DNA of 64,000 nucleotides from Acidihalobacter aeolianus (GCF_001753165.1 NZ_CP017448.1:426462-490461); one strand, 5' to 3'. Shown: positions 15,448 to 24,880, counted from the stretch's first letter. Numbers and translations: made by a program. Notes: generated by a model from the sequence alone, not told the origin.

Positions 15448-18147
15448 TCAGTGAGCGGCGTCCCAGTCGAGGCCGCTGCCGATGTCCACCACCAGGGCTA
15501 CGTCCAGTTCGGCGGCACTCTCCATATGTGTGCGCAGTGCCTCGCGGGCGGTGTCGGCCTGTGCCTCCGGGACTTCCAGCACGAGTTCGTCGTGCACCTG
15601 CATGATCAGCTTCACTGCGGGTGCCTCGCGCTGGATCCAGCCGTCGACGGCGATCATGGCGTGCTTGATGATGTCCGCGGCGGTGCCCTGCATCGGGGCG
15701 TTGATGGCGACGCGCTCGGCCTGGGCGCGTCGCTGGCCGTTGCGCGAGTTGATTTCCGGCAGGTACAGACGGCGACCGAACAGGGTTTCCACGTAGCCGA
15801 GGTCGGCTGCCTGCCTGCGCGTCGATTCCATGTATTCCCGTACGCCGGGATAGCGCTCGAAGTAGCGGTCGACGTAGGCCTGGGCCTCGTTGCGGCCGAT
15901 ACCGAGCTGCTTGGCAAGCCCGAAGGCCGACATGCCGTAGATCAGGCCGAAGTTGATCGCCTTGGCGGCGCGACGCTGATCCGCTTCCACCGCCTCGGGT
16001 GCCACGCCGAAGACCTCGGCGGCGGTGGCGCGGTGGATGTCCTGGCCCGCCGCGAAGGCGCGGCGCAGGCCCTCGTCGCCGGACAGGTGCGCCATGATGC
16101 GCAGCTCGATCTGCGAGTAGTCCGCGGCCAGCAGGATGTGGCCCGGCGAGGCCACGAAGGCCTGGCGAATGCGCCGGCCGGCCTCGGTGCGCACCGGGAT
16201 GTTCTGCAGGTTGGGGTCGGAGGACGACAGCCGGCCGGTGGAGGCAACGGCTTGATGGTAGGAGGTGTGCACCCGCCCGGTGTCTGGGTCGACCCGCTCG
16301 GGCAGGCGGTCCGTGTAGGTCGACTTGAGCTTGGACAGAGTGCGGTGTTCCAGGATCACGCGCGGCAGCTCGTGCTGCGTCGCCAGCTCCTCGAGCACGT
16401 CCTCGGCGGTCGAGGGCTGCCCCTTGGGCGTCTTGCGGATCACCGGCAGCTTGAGCTGATCGTACAGGATCTCCTGGATCTGCTTCGGCGAGCCGAGGTT
16501 GAAGGCGCTGCCGGCGATCTCGCGCGCCTGACGCTCCAGGCGGCTCATCTCGGCGGCCAGTTCGGCGCTCTGCGCGCGCAGCCGGTTCGCGTCCACCCGC
16601 ACGCCATGCCATTCCATGCGCGAGAGCACGGGTACCAGCGGCATCTCGATCTCCTCGTAGACCCGTCGCTGGCCCTCCGTCTGACTCAGCCGCGGCCAGA
16701 ACACCCGGTGCAGCGAGAGCGTCATGTCGGCATCCTCGGCGGCGTACGGGGTGGCGTCGTCGATCGCGACGGCGCTGAACGGGATCTGTTTGGCGCCCTT
16801 GCCGGCGACGTCCTCGTAGGCGATGTTGCGGTGCCCGAGGTGCGCTTCGCATAGGGTGTCGAGATCGTGCCGGGTCGCGGTCGAGTCGAGTACGTAGGAC
16901 TCGAGCATGGTGTCGTGGCGGATGCCGTCGAGCGCGATGCCGTGGTGCAGCAGCACGTTGCGGTCGTACTTGAGATGGTGTCCGACCTTGGCGCGCGAGG
17001 GGTCCTCCAGCAGAGGTTTAAGACGGGCGAGCACCGCTTCGCGGTCGAGCTGGTCGGGGACGCCGGGATAGTCGTGCGCGAGCGGGACGTAGGCCGCCTC
17101 GCCGGGCTCGACCGCGAACGACAGCCCGACCACGCGCGCCTGCATGTAGTCGAGACTGGTAGTCTCGGTGTCGAAGGCGAACAGCTCGGCGGCCTCGAGC
17201 CGTTCGAGCCAGCGCGTCAGCGCGGCCTCATCGAGCACGGCCTCGTAGTCGGCGCCGCTCGCCGCGGTCGGGTCGGCGGGGGCGGGTTCGTCCGTGGCCG
17301 GTTCCAGCTCGCGCAGCCAGGTGGTGAAACCGAGGTCCGCCAGCTGAGTGCGCAGCGCCTGCGTATCGCCGGCCTGCAGCGCCAGCGCCTCGGGGCGGTA
17401 GTCGAGGTCGAGTTCGGTGCGCAGAGTGACCAGTTCGCGCGAACGCGGCAGGTCGTCGAGCGCGCGGCGCAGGTTCTCGCCGACCTTGCCGCCGATTTCG
17501 TCGGCGTGGGCCATGACGCCGTCGAGGTCGTCGTAGGCGGTGAGCCACTTCACCGCGGTCTTGGGGCCGCATTTCTCGACACCCGGGACGTTGTCCACGC
17601 TGTCGCCGATGAGTGCGAGGTAGTCGATGATGCGCTCCGGCGGCACGCCGAACTTCTCGATCACGCCGGTGCGGTCGAGCACGCTCCCGCTCATGGTGTT
17701 GATCAGGGTGATGCGGTCGTCGACCAGCTGGGCGAGGTCCTTGTCGCCGGAGGAGATCACCACCTGTTCGCCGCGCCGGGCGGCCTGCCGCGCGAGCGCG
17801 CCGATCACGTCGTCGGCCTCCACGCCCTCCTCGACCAGGATCGGCAGGCCCATGGCGCGCAGCAGCGAGTGCAGCGGTTCGATTTGCGCGGCAAGGTCCT
17901 CCGGCATCGGCGGGCGGTGTGCCTTGTATTCGGGGTAGAGGTCGTCGCGGAAGGTCCTGCCCTTGGCGTCGAACACCACCGCGAGGTGACTGGGCTGGTA
18001 GTCCTTGAGCAGCCGGCGCAGCATGTTGGCGACGCCGTAGACCGCGCCGGTGGGTGCCCCGGAAGGACTGGTCAGCTCCGGCAGCGCATGGAAGGCGCGG
18101 TAGAGATAGGAGGAGCCGTCGACGAGGACGAGTGGTGATGGTTTCAT
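15448..18147 (-). CDS. polA: DNA polymerase I
   Basis: 899 residues from the ATG at 18147, which gives the family start MKPSPLVLVDGSSYLYRAFHALP; an upstream ATG at 18177 adds ten residues. The N-terminal 5'-3' exonuclease domain spans about 1-290. The 3'-5' proofreading domain (about 320-500) keeps FDTETTSLD, so proofreading is probably intact. The polymerase domain runs to the end, with DYSQIELRIMAHLSGD, the RRAAKAINFGLIYGMS O helix and the C-terminal VHDELVLEV motif. It fills gaps in repair and removes RNA primers. It is divergent from the LOG-family gene and followed on the same strand by small-RNA units D, C and B. Confidence 0.98.
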   Translation of the reverse strand: MKPSPLVLVDGSSYLYRAFHALPELTSPSGAPTGAVYGVANMLRRLLKDYQPSHLAVVFDAKGRTFRDDLYPEYKAHRPPMPEDLAAQIEPLHSLLRAMGLPILVEEGVEADDVIGALARQAARRGEQVVISSGDKDLAQLVDDRITLINTMSGSVLDRTGVIEKFGVPPERIIDYLALIGDSVDNVPGVEKCGPKTAVKWLTAYDDLDGVMAHADEIGGKVGENLRRALDDLPRSRELVTLRTELDLDYRPEALALQAGDTQALRTQLADLGFTTWLRELEPATDEPAPADPTAASGADYEAVLDEAALTRWLERLEAAELFAFDTETTSLDYMQARVVGLSFAVEPGEAAYVPLAHDYPGVPDQLDREAVLARLKPLLEDPSRAKVGHHLKYDRNVLLHHGIALDGIRHDTMLESYVLDSTATRHDLDTLCEAHLGHRNIAYEDVAGKGAKQIPFSAVAIDDATPYAAEDADMTLSLHRVFWPRLSQTEGQRRVYEEIEMPLVPVLSRMEWHGVRVDANRLRAQSAELAAEMSRLERQAREIAGSAFNLGSPKQIQEILYDQLKLPVIRKTPKGQPSTAEDVLEELATQHELPRVILEHRTLSKLKSTYTDRLPERVDPDTGRVHTSYHQAVASTGRLSSSDPNLQNIPVRTEAGRRIRQAFVASPGHILLAADYSQIELRIMAHLSGDEGLRRAFAAGQDIHRATAAEVFGVAPEAVEADQRRAAKAINFGLIYGMSAFGLAKQLGIGRNEAQAYVDRYFERYPGVREYMESTRRQAADLGYVETLFGRRLYLPEINSRNGQRRAQAERVAINAPMQGTAADIIKHAMIAVDGWIQREAPAVKLIMQVHDELVLEVPEAQADTAREALRTHMESAAELDVALVVDIGSGLDWDAAH

Positions 18148-18280
18148 GGACTGCGCCCGGGCTGCGATAAGCGCCATAGGTTAACCGCCCCCGCCATGCT
18201 TGTGCAGCGCCCGGCTTATGCGGGTGGCCAGTTTTGTGTTAAAACGGCCGCCCTTCCCGCGACATTCGGGCGGTAAATCG

Positions 18281-19012
18281 ATGGATAAGCAGGATCGCGC
18301 GCATACGCAGCACCTTGAGCTGTGGCCGATGAACGACTCGGAGCTCACTCGCGAGAGCTGGAAGATCTTCCAGATCATGGCCGAGTTCGTGGAGGGTTTC
18401 GAGCGCCTGGCGCGCATCCGCCCCTCGGTCAGTATTTTCGGTTCTGCGCGCACGCCGCCCGGGAGCCCGCTGTACCGCCTGGCCGAGGACATTGCCCTGC
18501 GTCTGTCCGAGTCCGGTTTCGCGGTGGTCAGCGGCGGTGGCCCGGGCATCATGGAAGCCGCCAACAAGGGGGCGTTTCAGGGCAAATCCCTGTCCGTGGG
18601 TCTCAATATCCAGCTGCCGCACGAGCAGAGCAGCAACGATTACCAGGACCTGTCGCTGACCTTCCGTCATTTCTTCTCGCGCAAGGTCATGTTCGTCAAA
18701 TACGCCTCGGCCTACGTGGTGCTGCCCGGTGGCTTCGGCACGTTGGACGAACTGGCCGAGATCCTCACCCTGGTGCAGACCGGCAAGACCCGACGCATTC
18801 CCATCGTGCTGGTACACAGCCCGTTCTGGGAGGGGCTGCTCAAGTGGTTCCGCGAGGTGCTGGTCAAGGAGGGCACCATCAGTGCGGAGGACATCGATCT
18901 CATGACCGTGGTCGATAATCCCGCGGACGTGGTGAACGCGATTTTCGATCATTACGAGCAGCGCGACATCGAACCCTCGCCCGAGGAACGCGAGCGCCTG
19001 CTCGATCTGTAG
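18281..19012 (+). CDS. LOG-family (lysine-decarboxylase-like) nucleotide 5'-monophosphate phosphoribohydrolase
   Basis: 243 residues from the ATG at 18281 (MDKQDRAHTQHLELWPMND). The Rossmann-like core contains SVSIFGSARTPPGSPLY, VVSGGGPGIMEAANKGAF and the signature LPGGFGTLDELAEILTLVQTGK (about 148-169), where the PGGxGTxxE residues form the active site. Such enzymes release the base from nucleoside 5'-monophosphates; older annotations as lysine decarboxylase are wrong. It shares a start region with divergent polA and ends two bases before the next gene. Confidence 0.88.
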   Translation: MDKQDRAHTQHLELWPMNDSELTRESWKIFQIMAEFVEGFERLARIRPSVSIFGSARTPPGSPLYRLAEDIALRLSESGFAVVSGGGPGIMEAANKGAFQGKSLSVGLNIQLPHEQSSNDYQDLSLTFRHFFSRKVMFVKYASAYVVLPGGFGTLDELAEILTLVQTGKTRRIPIVLVHSPFWEGLLKWFREVLVKEGTISAEDIDLMTVVDNPADVVNAIFDHYEQRDIEPSPEERERLLDL

Positions 19013-19014
19013 GC

Positions 19015-19914
19015 ATGGCGCTTTCCTCGCTGCCGGACGCCGATGAGCTGCGTGCGTTTCTCACCGCCTATCCCGGCGTGGTAGCGGTTGCTCAGCCCGT
19101 GCCGACGGGCTTGGTCGACACGTGGCGGCTCGCGACTGAAAGCGGTCCCCGGCTGCTGAGCCTGTTCGTGCAGGATGCGGCCGCGGCGGCCGAGCAGGGT
19201 GCCGCCCGGCTCGGGCGGTTGCGCGAGGCCGGGGTTCCCGCCGCAAGTCCGCTGGCCGACCGGACCGGTCATCTCGTCGGACGTCTGGGCGCTTTCCCCG
19301 CCATGCTCCTGTTGCCACCGCCGGGCGAGTCCTTGCCGGAATGTGCTGCCGTGCACTGCGCTGCCGTGGGCGAGGCGCTGGCGGGCCTGCATCGGCTGCC
19401 CGCGGACGCGGATGCAGCGCCCCGTCCGGGCGTGCGCGAACAGGCACAGGCGCTGCCGCCGGCGCTGCCCACGGAAGATGCCGGGCTGGTGCAGGACGAG
19501 CTGCGCTTCCAGGGGCTGTATCGCCTGAACGACCTGCCGCGCGGGCTGGTACACGGCGGACCGATGCGCGCGGCGCTGTTCGAGGGAGAGCGGCTCGGCG
19601 GGCTGCTCGGCCTGGAACGGGCGGGCGAGGATGTGCTGCTGCGCGATCTTGCAGCGGTGGCGGTCGCGGGCTGCACAAGCTCCGGAGGCGCCCTGGACCC
19701 GTCTCGCGTACTGGCCCTGCTCGGGGCCTACCACGCGCTGCGCCGGCTCAAGCCCATCGAACGTGGCGCCTGGCCGGTGGCGCTGCGCGGCGAGGCGTTG
19801 CGCCGCTGGCTGGATGCGCTGGAGGCCGGGGCGGCGGACGAGGCGCGGTCGGCGAAGACCCTGCTGCTCGCCTGCCGCGAGGGCGAGCGGGAGCTAGCCC
19901 GCCTCTGGCCCTGA
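19015..19914 (+). CDS. ThrB-type homoserine kinase homologue lacking catalytic residues (pseudokinase)
   Basis: A 299-residue protein that follows the aminoglycoside-phosphotransferase-like homoserine kinase pattern from end to end: ELRAFLTAY start, PAMLLLPPPGESLPE hinge, HCAAVGEALAGLH, LPRGLVHGGPMRAALFEGERLGGLLGLERAGEDVLLRDLAAV and ALLGAYHALRRL. In active ThrB the loop reads HADLFRDNxLF and later GLIDFY. Here the Asp is Gly (HGG at 180-182), the Asn is Ala, and the metal Asp is Gly (GLLGLE). Homoserine phosphorylation is therefore unlikely. The frame is intact and uses the same GC-rich codons as its neighbours, arguing for a kept non-catalytic protein. As I recall, Pseudomonas thrB also lies beside polA. 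Confidence 0.65.
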   Translation: MALSSLPDADELRAFLTAYPGVVAVAQPVPTGLVDTWRLATESGPRLLSLFVQDAAAAAEQGAARLGRLREAGVPAASPLADRTGHLVGRLGAFPAMLLLPPPGESLPECAAVHCAAVGEALAGLHRLPADADAAPRPGVREQAQALPPALPTEDAGLVQDELRFQGLYRLNDLPRGLVHGGPMRAALFEGERLGGLLGLERAGEDVLLRDLAAVAVAGCTSSGGALDPSRVLALLGAYHALRRLKPIERGAWPVALRGEALRRWLDALEAGAADEARSAKTLLLACREGERELARLWP

Positions 19915-20544
19915 GGTTTCCGCCGCGGCGTCCGCGCCAGCGGGTGGCCCGAAGCCCAGCCAGTCGTCCAGCCGTGCCTGCACGGCTTCGAGTCCTTCGC
20001 CGTTGAGGGCGGAAAACAGCTGCACCTCGGCGTGCAGGCCTTCGGCCTCCAGGCGTTTCTTCACCTCGCGGCGGGCGGTCGTCGCCTGGCCGCGCTTGAG
20101 CTTGTCTGACTTGGTCAGCAGCACGTGTACCGGCACCCCGGCTTCGCGGCATAGATTCAGCAGCTGCTCGTCCAGCGGCGTGAGCGGATGGCGGATGTCC
20201 ATCAGCAGGATCAGGCCGCGCAACGCTCCTCGCTCCAGCAGATAGTGCTGCAGGAACGCCCCCCACTGACGTTGACGGGATTTCTCCACGCGGGCGTAGC
20301 CGTAGCCAGGGAGATCGACGAGATGGCGTCCCTCGCCGACGTCGAAGAAATTGATCTGCTGCGTACGCCCCGGCGTCTTGCTGGTCCGCGCCAGCGCCTT
20401 CTGATGACAGATGCGGTTCAGGGCGCTCGACTTGCCGGCGTTGGAGCGCCCGGCGAAGGCCACCTCGGCTCCGGTCTCGGGCGGGAGGCTGGCAACCGAG
20501 GCGGCGCTGGTGACGAAACGGGCGTTCTGGTAGCGCTTGTGCAT
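19894..20544 (-). CDS. engB: Ribosome-biogenesis GTPase EngB/YihA
   Basis: A 216-residue TRAFAC-class GTPase. G1 is AGRSNAGKSS (31-40), G2 the TSKTPGRTQ region, G3 DLPGYGYA, G4 TKSD and G5 near FSAL. It starts MHKRYQNARFVTSAASVASLP, typical of the family. EngB helps assemble the large ribosomal subunit and is usually essential. Its 3' end overlaps the convergent homoserine-kinase-like gene by 21 bp. The C-terminal tail (about 15 residues, Ala/Gly rich) is an extension past the usual end. Confidence 0.95.
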   Translation of the reverse strand: MHKRYQNARFVTSAASVASLPPETGAEVAFAGRSNAGKSSALNRICHQKALARTSKTPGRTQQINFFDVGEGRHLVDLPGYGYARVEKSRQRQWGAFLQHYLLERGALRGLILLMDIRHPLTPLDEQLLNLCREAGVPVHVLLTKSDKLKRGQATTARREVKKRLEAEGLHAEVQLFSALNGEGLEAVQARLDDWLGFGPPAGADAAAETSGPEAG

Positions 20545-20854
20545 GGAGTGTCTTTTGGCCTAATTGGGGGCTATGGTATAAGCGCTGGATCATTACGACT
20601 ACAGACAACAATAACAATACGGTGGCCTGGGCGGGTCAGCATAGGGCAAGGGGCTGAATCGACAGGGGCGATGGTTATAAAAGGATAGCGTCGACCACAG
20701 GTGCCGCCTGTTATGGCGTCACGGGTAGCGATTCGATCCTCAACATCCCACTCTCGCTGTGCGTGGCCCGGGCCCAATGAAGGCGCTTTGCGCCGAAGAA
20801 TTCAACGGGACAGCACTAGTGGTCCCGCACAATATAACGATGTGGGGGAAGACC
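20545..20854. other. Divergent promoter region of engB and cytochrome c4
   Basis: 310 bp without a gene between two divergent starts. TATAAA at 20676-20681 (plus) is a possible -10 box but has no good partner at -35. The last 20 bases hold GGGGGAAG, the ribosome site of the cytochrome gene. An in-frame ATG at 20759 would extend the cytochrome N-terminus by 32 residues and is not used. Confidence 0.4.
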
Positions 20855-21478
20855 ATGAAGGGATTGAGTTACTTGTTTGGATTCGCGGCATTGTGTGCCG
20901 TGGGCGCAGTCAATGCCGCCGAACCGGCGCCGCCGGTTGGCAGCGCTGCCGCTGGCAAGGCGCTGACCGCGACCTGTGCCGCCTGCCACGGTGCGGCGGG
21001 CGTCGGGGTTTCCCCGGATTTCCCCAATCTGGCCGGGCAGAGCGAGGTCTATCTGAACAAACAGCTGGACGACTTCAAGAGTGGCGCGCGCAAGAACGTG
21101 ATCATGAATGCGATGGTGGCGACGCTGACACCGCAGAACGTGCGCGATATCGCAGCCTACTATGCCAGCCTGCCCGCGGCGGCACCGTCGGTTACGCCCG
21201 CGGCGGACCCCAAGACGCTCGCGCTGGGTGCGCGGATTTACAACGACGGGCTGGCCGGCGTCACTGCCTGCGTTCGCTGCCATGCGGCAGGCGGGGTCGG
21301 ACAGTTGGGACATTTCCCACGGCTGGCAGGACAGCACGCCAAATACCTCGCGGCGCAATTGGAGGCGTTCAAAAAAGGCGTGCGCGGCAATGATGCGGGC
21401 AAGATGATGGCGCATGTCGCTGCCGGCATGAATGCCCAGGACATGCAGGCGGTCGCGCAATATCTGCAAAGCCTGTAG
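20855..21478 (+). CDS. Cytochrome c4, dihaem periplasmic electron carrier
   Basis: 207 residues from the ATG at 20855, chosen for the GGGGGAAG site seven bases upstream and the immediate signal peptide (MKGLSYLFGFAALCAVGAVNA). Haem motifs are CAACH (41-45) and CVRCH (139-143). Each domain has the c4 block (FPNLAGQSEVYLNKQL and FPRLAGQHAKYLAAQL) and a Met ligand region (KNVIMNAMV and GKMMAHVAAGM). It carries electrons from the bc1 complex to terminal oxidases. The engB-c4-dsbA neighbourhood is shared with Pseudomonas as I recall it; here the ResB/CcsA haem-ligation genes sit between c4 and dsbA, fitting a joint role in cytochrome c production. Confidence 0.93.
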   Translation: MKGLSYLFGFAALCAVGAVNAAEPAPPVGSAAAGKALTATCAACHGAAGVGVSPDFPNLAGQSEVYLNKQLDDFKSGARKNVIMNAMVATLTPQNVRDIAAYYASLPAAAPSVTPAADPKTLALGARIYNDGLAGVTACVRCHAAGGVGQLGHFPRLAGQHAKYLAAQLEAFKKGVRGNDAGKMMAHVAAGMNAQDMQAVAQYLQSL

Positions 21479-21541
21479 AGTCGCGCAGTCTCGTTCCCCT
21501 GATGCTGCGGCATGCTGTCGCGGCGGAACTTTCGGCTGGCG

Positions 21542-21570
21542 TTGGACACTAATTTAGTCCAGGCTGTAAA
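21542..21570 (+). promoter_or_regulatory. Probable sigma-70 promoter of resB with an overlapping dyad
   Basis: TTGGAC (21542-21547), a 17-bp spacer and TGTAAA (21565-21570) lie 31 bp before the resB ATG. The spacer holds an inverted repeat, TGGAC / GTCCA at 21543-21547 and 21557-21561, where a regulator could bind. Confidence 0.5.
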
Positions 21571-21600
21571 CTTTTTATCCAAGCATCCGCGAAATCAATC

Positions 21601-23613
21601 ATGAGTCAAGCCGCCACCATGACGCCGCCGAATCCTTCGCGCGAGCGTCCGAGTACGTCCCGCATCCTGTTGGAATTTCTCGGCTCGATGAATCTGGCGG
21701 TCACGCTGCTGGTGATCGTGGCGATCGCGGCGATCATCGGCACCGTACTCAACCAGGACAAGCCCTACAGCGACTATCTGCTTGAGTTTGGTCCCTATTG
21801 GTTCAAGGTGTTCCGCGATCTGGGGCTGTACGACGTCTACTCGGCGACCTGGTTTGTCCTGATCATGACCTTCCTGGTCATCTCGACCAGCGTCTGCGTC
21901 TACCGCAATGGCCCGCGCATGCTGCGCGAGATGCGCCAGTACCGTGTCAATGTGCAGGCCAAGTCGTTGCGCCTGATGCGCCACCACGAGGAACGGGAGA
22001 CCGCGGTGGAGATTGCCGGAGTCGAGGCACGCGCAAAGCGTCTCCTGCAGAACCATGGCTATCGGGTGCGCGAGGAGGACCACGGCGATCACCGCGTGCT
22101 GGCAGCGATGCGCGGCCGATACAACCGCTTCGGTTACCTGCTCACGCACATCGGCATCGTGGTGATCCTGATCGGCGGGATGCTCGACAGCAACATGTTC
22201 CTGAAGATGGCGGTGGCGCTCGGCAAGCTCAAGGTGGAGACGCACGACGTTCCGGTGTCCCAGGTCCCTGCAAGCAGCCGGATCGGCACCTGGAATCCGT
22301 CCTACCGTGGTAACGTCAGTATTCCTGAGGGCCAGTCAGCCAATGTGCTGTTCCTGCAGCTCAAGGATGGTTATGTCGTGCAACAGTTACCGTTCACGGT
22401 CACCGTCAAGAAATTTACCGTCAAGCATTACATCACCGGACAGCCTAAGGATTTCCAGAGCGAGGTGGTCGTGCATGACCCGCGTACCGGCAAGACCGTG
22501 CATGACACGATCCGGGTTAACCACCCGCTGGATTTCGACGGAGACAAGATCTTTCAGGCCAGCTTCGGTGACGGCGGTTCCAAGCTGCAATTCAAGATTT
22601 GGTCGCTGGCGGGTGTGAGCAAGCCGCTCGATTTCAAGGGTACGGTATTCGGCAAGTACGCACTGGACACGCAGGATGGCAAGCGGCAGCTCGAAATCGA
22701 TAACTTCCGCATGTACAACATCGAACAGAAGCCAGGTGAGAATGGGATTTCCAAACCAGTCGATCTAGGCCCAAGTGTGACCTTTAAGCTGCGCAACTCA
22801 CAGGGCGAAGCCAATGAATACGTGAACTATCTTGTGCCTCGTCGTGTCGATGGCATCAGCTATTTTCTGAGTGGTGTACGTTCAGAGCCGAACAAGCCAT
22901 ACCGCTACCTGCACATCCCAGCCGGACCCAACGGTGGTGTGCATCGTTTCATGCAGTTTGCCGAGGCTATGCATTCCAAGACTATGCTCGACAAGGTCTC
23001 GGGTAGCATGGCTGAGAATACACTCGCGGCAATGGGTAAGAACGGCGATGCTGCGACCCTGAGCAAGATCAAGTCCTCGATCCGTCAGATCCTGCAATTG
23101 TTCGCTCAGGGGGGGTATACTGCGGTGGTGCAAAGTGTGCGCGAGCGCGTGCCCGCAGACCGCCAGAAGGAGGCTGCCGATGCCTTTCTCAAGGTACTCA
23201 ACGCCGGACTTGAGGGCGTGTACCGAGACGTTCTGGCGCAGGACGGCGTGAACTCTCCGACGCAGCAGGACTGGAACTTTTTCCAGGCTGCGGTCCCGTC
23301 GCTCAGTGTGCTGCCGCTCTATGGTGCGCCCGTCTACTTGCAGTTGACCAACTTCAAGCAAATTCAGGCTGCCGGTCTTCAAATCACGCGTTATCCGGGT
23401 GCCAAGGTGGTGTGGATTGGCGCGCTTATGCTGTTGTCGGGAATTTTTCTGATGTTTTTCGTGTCGCACCGTAGGATCTGGTTACGTACCGAGCCCCGGG
23501 GAGACGGTGGCACCCGTGTGCTCTTTGCGGGTACCAGCAACCGTAATATGATGGAATTCGATCGCCATTTCGGCCAGTTAAAAGACGCGCTGTTCAGTAA
23601 GCTTCGGCCATGA
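21601..23613 (+). CDS. resB: Cytochrome c biogenesis protein ResB (Ccs1), system II
   Basis: 670 residues. N-terminal helices begin with LLEFLGSMNLAVTLLVIVAIAAIIGTVL, the typical ResB opening (LxSxxxAIxLLxxLAxxSxIGTxxxQ). A further helix pair flanks RYNRFGYLLTHIGIVVILIGGML with the conserved His. A large periplasmic domain (about 200-590) follows and the C-terminal helix VVWIGALMLLSGIFLMFFVSHRRIWLR ends the protein. With CcsA it forms the haem lyase that moves haem out and attaches it to CxxCH apocytochromes, including the two dihaem cytochromes here. The periplasmic domain has an inserted stretch around 440-560 with no recognised domain. Confidence 0.93.
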   Translation: MSQAATMTPPNPSRERPSTSRILLEFLGSMNLAVTLLVIVAIAAIIGTVLNQDKPYSDYLLEFGPYWFKVFRDLGLYDVYSATWFVLIMTFLVISTSVCVYRNGPRMLREMRQYRVNVQAKSLRLMRHHEERETAVEIAGVEARAKRLLQNHGYRVREEDHGDHRVLAAMRGRYNRFGYLLTHIGIVVILIGGMLDSNMFLKMAVALGKLKVETHDVPVSQVPASSRIGTWNPSYRGNVSIPEGQSANVLFLQLKDGYVVQQLPFTVTVKKFTVKHYITGQPKDFQSEVVVHDPRTGKTVHDTIRVNHPLDFDGDKIFQASFGDGGSKLQFKIWSLAGVSKPLDFKGTVFGKYALDTQDGKRQLEIDNFRMYNIEQKPGENGISKPVDLGPSVTFKLRNSQGEANEYVNYLVPRRVDGISYFLSGVRSEPNKPYRYLHIPAGPNGGVHRFMQFAEAMHSKTMLDKVSGSMAENTLAAMGKNGDAATLSKIKSSIRQILQLFAQGGYTAVVQSVRERVPADRQKEAADAFLKVLNAGLEGVYRDVLAQDGVNSPTQQDWNFFQAAVPSLSVLPLYGAPVYLQLTNFKQIQAAGLQITRYPGAKVVWIGALMLLSGIFLMFFVSHRRIWLRTEPRGDGGTRVLFAGTSNRNMMEFDRHFGQLKDALFSKLRP

Positions 23614-23655
23614 CCGGGCTAGGTGGCACAGCCTATCAGAGGAGGAATCACCGCG

Positions 23656-24846
23656 ATGTCGTCCGTACCACATGATCTAATGGAGGGCCTGGAAAAGCCC
23701 TCGTTGCTGCGCCAGTTGAAGCCCACCGACTGGGCGTGGGCGGCCACGGTGCTCGCCGGCGCCCTGTTCGTCTACTTCCATTTCATCCAGGAAATGTGGA
23801 TGTGGCAGGAGATAATCCTGACCATGGCCGCCGTCGGGCTGATCGGAGTCGGTTGGCGCTGGCGGCAGATGCAGGTGTTCAGCCTGGTGGTGGCCGCCAT
23901 CAGCCTGTTCGGCATCTGGCTCTACGGCTCGGACTACAATGCGGCGACGACCAACCCGATTCTGCATTACGTGCTGTCCAGTCCGTCGGCCATTGCCTGG
24001 ATGGACGGCATTCTGGTGGCCTCGACCGTGGCCTATCTGCTGGGCTTGGTCGCGAAGAGCGATCGCTTTTCCGAACTTGCGCTGCGCGCCGGCAGCTGGC
24101 TAGCCTGGAGCGGCGTCACCATGGGCTTCTCGGCGCTGATGATCCGCTGGCGCGAGTCGTACCTGATCCGCCCCAGTTTCGGACACATTCCGGTCAGTGA
24201 TCTGTTCGATGTGTTCGTGCTGTTCTGTTCACTGACCACGTTGATGTACCTCTACTTCGAAACCAAATATAAAAATAGAGCGCTTGGGGCGCTTGCTATG
24301 CTGATTGTCAGTGCGGCCGTCGGTTTCCTGATCTACTACACGGTGGTCTGGCATGCGGACAAGATCGAGCCTCTGATCCCCGCGTTGCAGAGCTTCTGGA
24401 TGAAGATTCACGTCCCGGCCAATTTCATCGGCTACGGCGCGTTCTCCTTCTCCGCGATGGTGGGCGCGGCCTATCTGGTGCGACTGCGCGCCGAACGTGT
24501 CAATCCCCAGGGCCGTATTGCACGCCGCCTGCCCAGCCTGGATCTGATGGACGAGGTGATGTACAGCTATAACGCTGTAGGATTTGCTTTCTTTACCTTG
24601 GCGACCATCCTCGGCGCGCTGTGGGCGGCGGAGGCCTGGGGCGGCTACTGGTCCTGGGATCCGAAGGAGACCTGGGCGCTGATCGTGTGGCTCAACTACG
24701 CAGCCTGGCTGCACATGCGCTTCACCAAGGGCTGGCGCGGTAAGCCGATGGCGCTGTGGTCGCTGATTGGTCTTGGCGTCGTTACCTTCTGTTTCCTGGG
24801 CGTCAACATCTGGCTGTCGGGTCTGCATTCCTACGGCAAGCTCTGA
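23656..24846 (+). CDS. ccsA: Cytochrome c biogenesis protein CcsA/ResC (CcsB type), haem handling
   Basis: 396 residues from the ATG at 23656; the frame opens at 23623 but a GAGGAGGAA ribosome site sits inside that extension. About eight membrane helices. The tryptophan-rich WWD domain reads WAAEAWGGYWSWDPKETWALIVWLNYAAWLHMR (about 320-352), with conserved His in the flanking helices, for example FWMKIHVPANFIGYGAFSFSAMVG. In the family it binds haem at the WWD face and delivers it to apocytochrome c together with ResB. The gene order resB-ccsA is the usual one. Confidence 0.95.
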   Translation: MSSVPHDLMEGLEKPSLLRQLKPTDWAWAATVLAGALFVYFHFIQEMWMWQEIILTMAAVGLIGVGWRWRQMQVFSLVVAAISLFGIWLYGSDYNAATTNPILHYVLSSPSAIAWMDGILVASTVAYLLGLVAKSDRFSELALRAGSWLAWSGVTMGFSALMIRWRESYLIRPSFGHIPVSDLFDVFVLFCSLTTLMYLYFETKYKNRALGALAMLIVSAAVGFLIYYTVVWHADKIEPLIPALQSFWMKIHVPANFIGYGAFSFSAMVGAAYLVRLRAERVNPQGRIARRLPSLDLMDEVMYSYNAVGFAFFTLATILGALWAAEAWGGYWSWDPKETWALIVWLNYAAWLHMRFTKGWRGKPMALWSLIGLGVVTFCFLGVNIWLSGLHSYGKL

Positions 24847-24869
24847 TCGGACCGTTTGCAGCGTCCGAT
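24846..24869 (+). promoter_or_regulatory. Hairpin between ccsA and dsbA
   Basis: A perfect 7-bp stem ATCGGAC / GTCCGAT with a 10-nt loop begins at the ccsA stop and ends at the AAGGAG ribosome site of dsbA. It lacks a T tract. It may stabilise mRNA ends or modulate dsbA translation. Confidence 0.4.
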
Positions 24870-24880
24870 AAGGAGACTAC

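Noticed and set aside
15434..18138. Long frames on both strands over polA
   Set aside because: Shadows of polA; no domain pattern.
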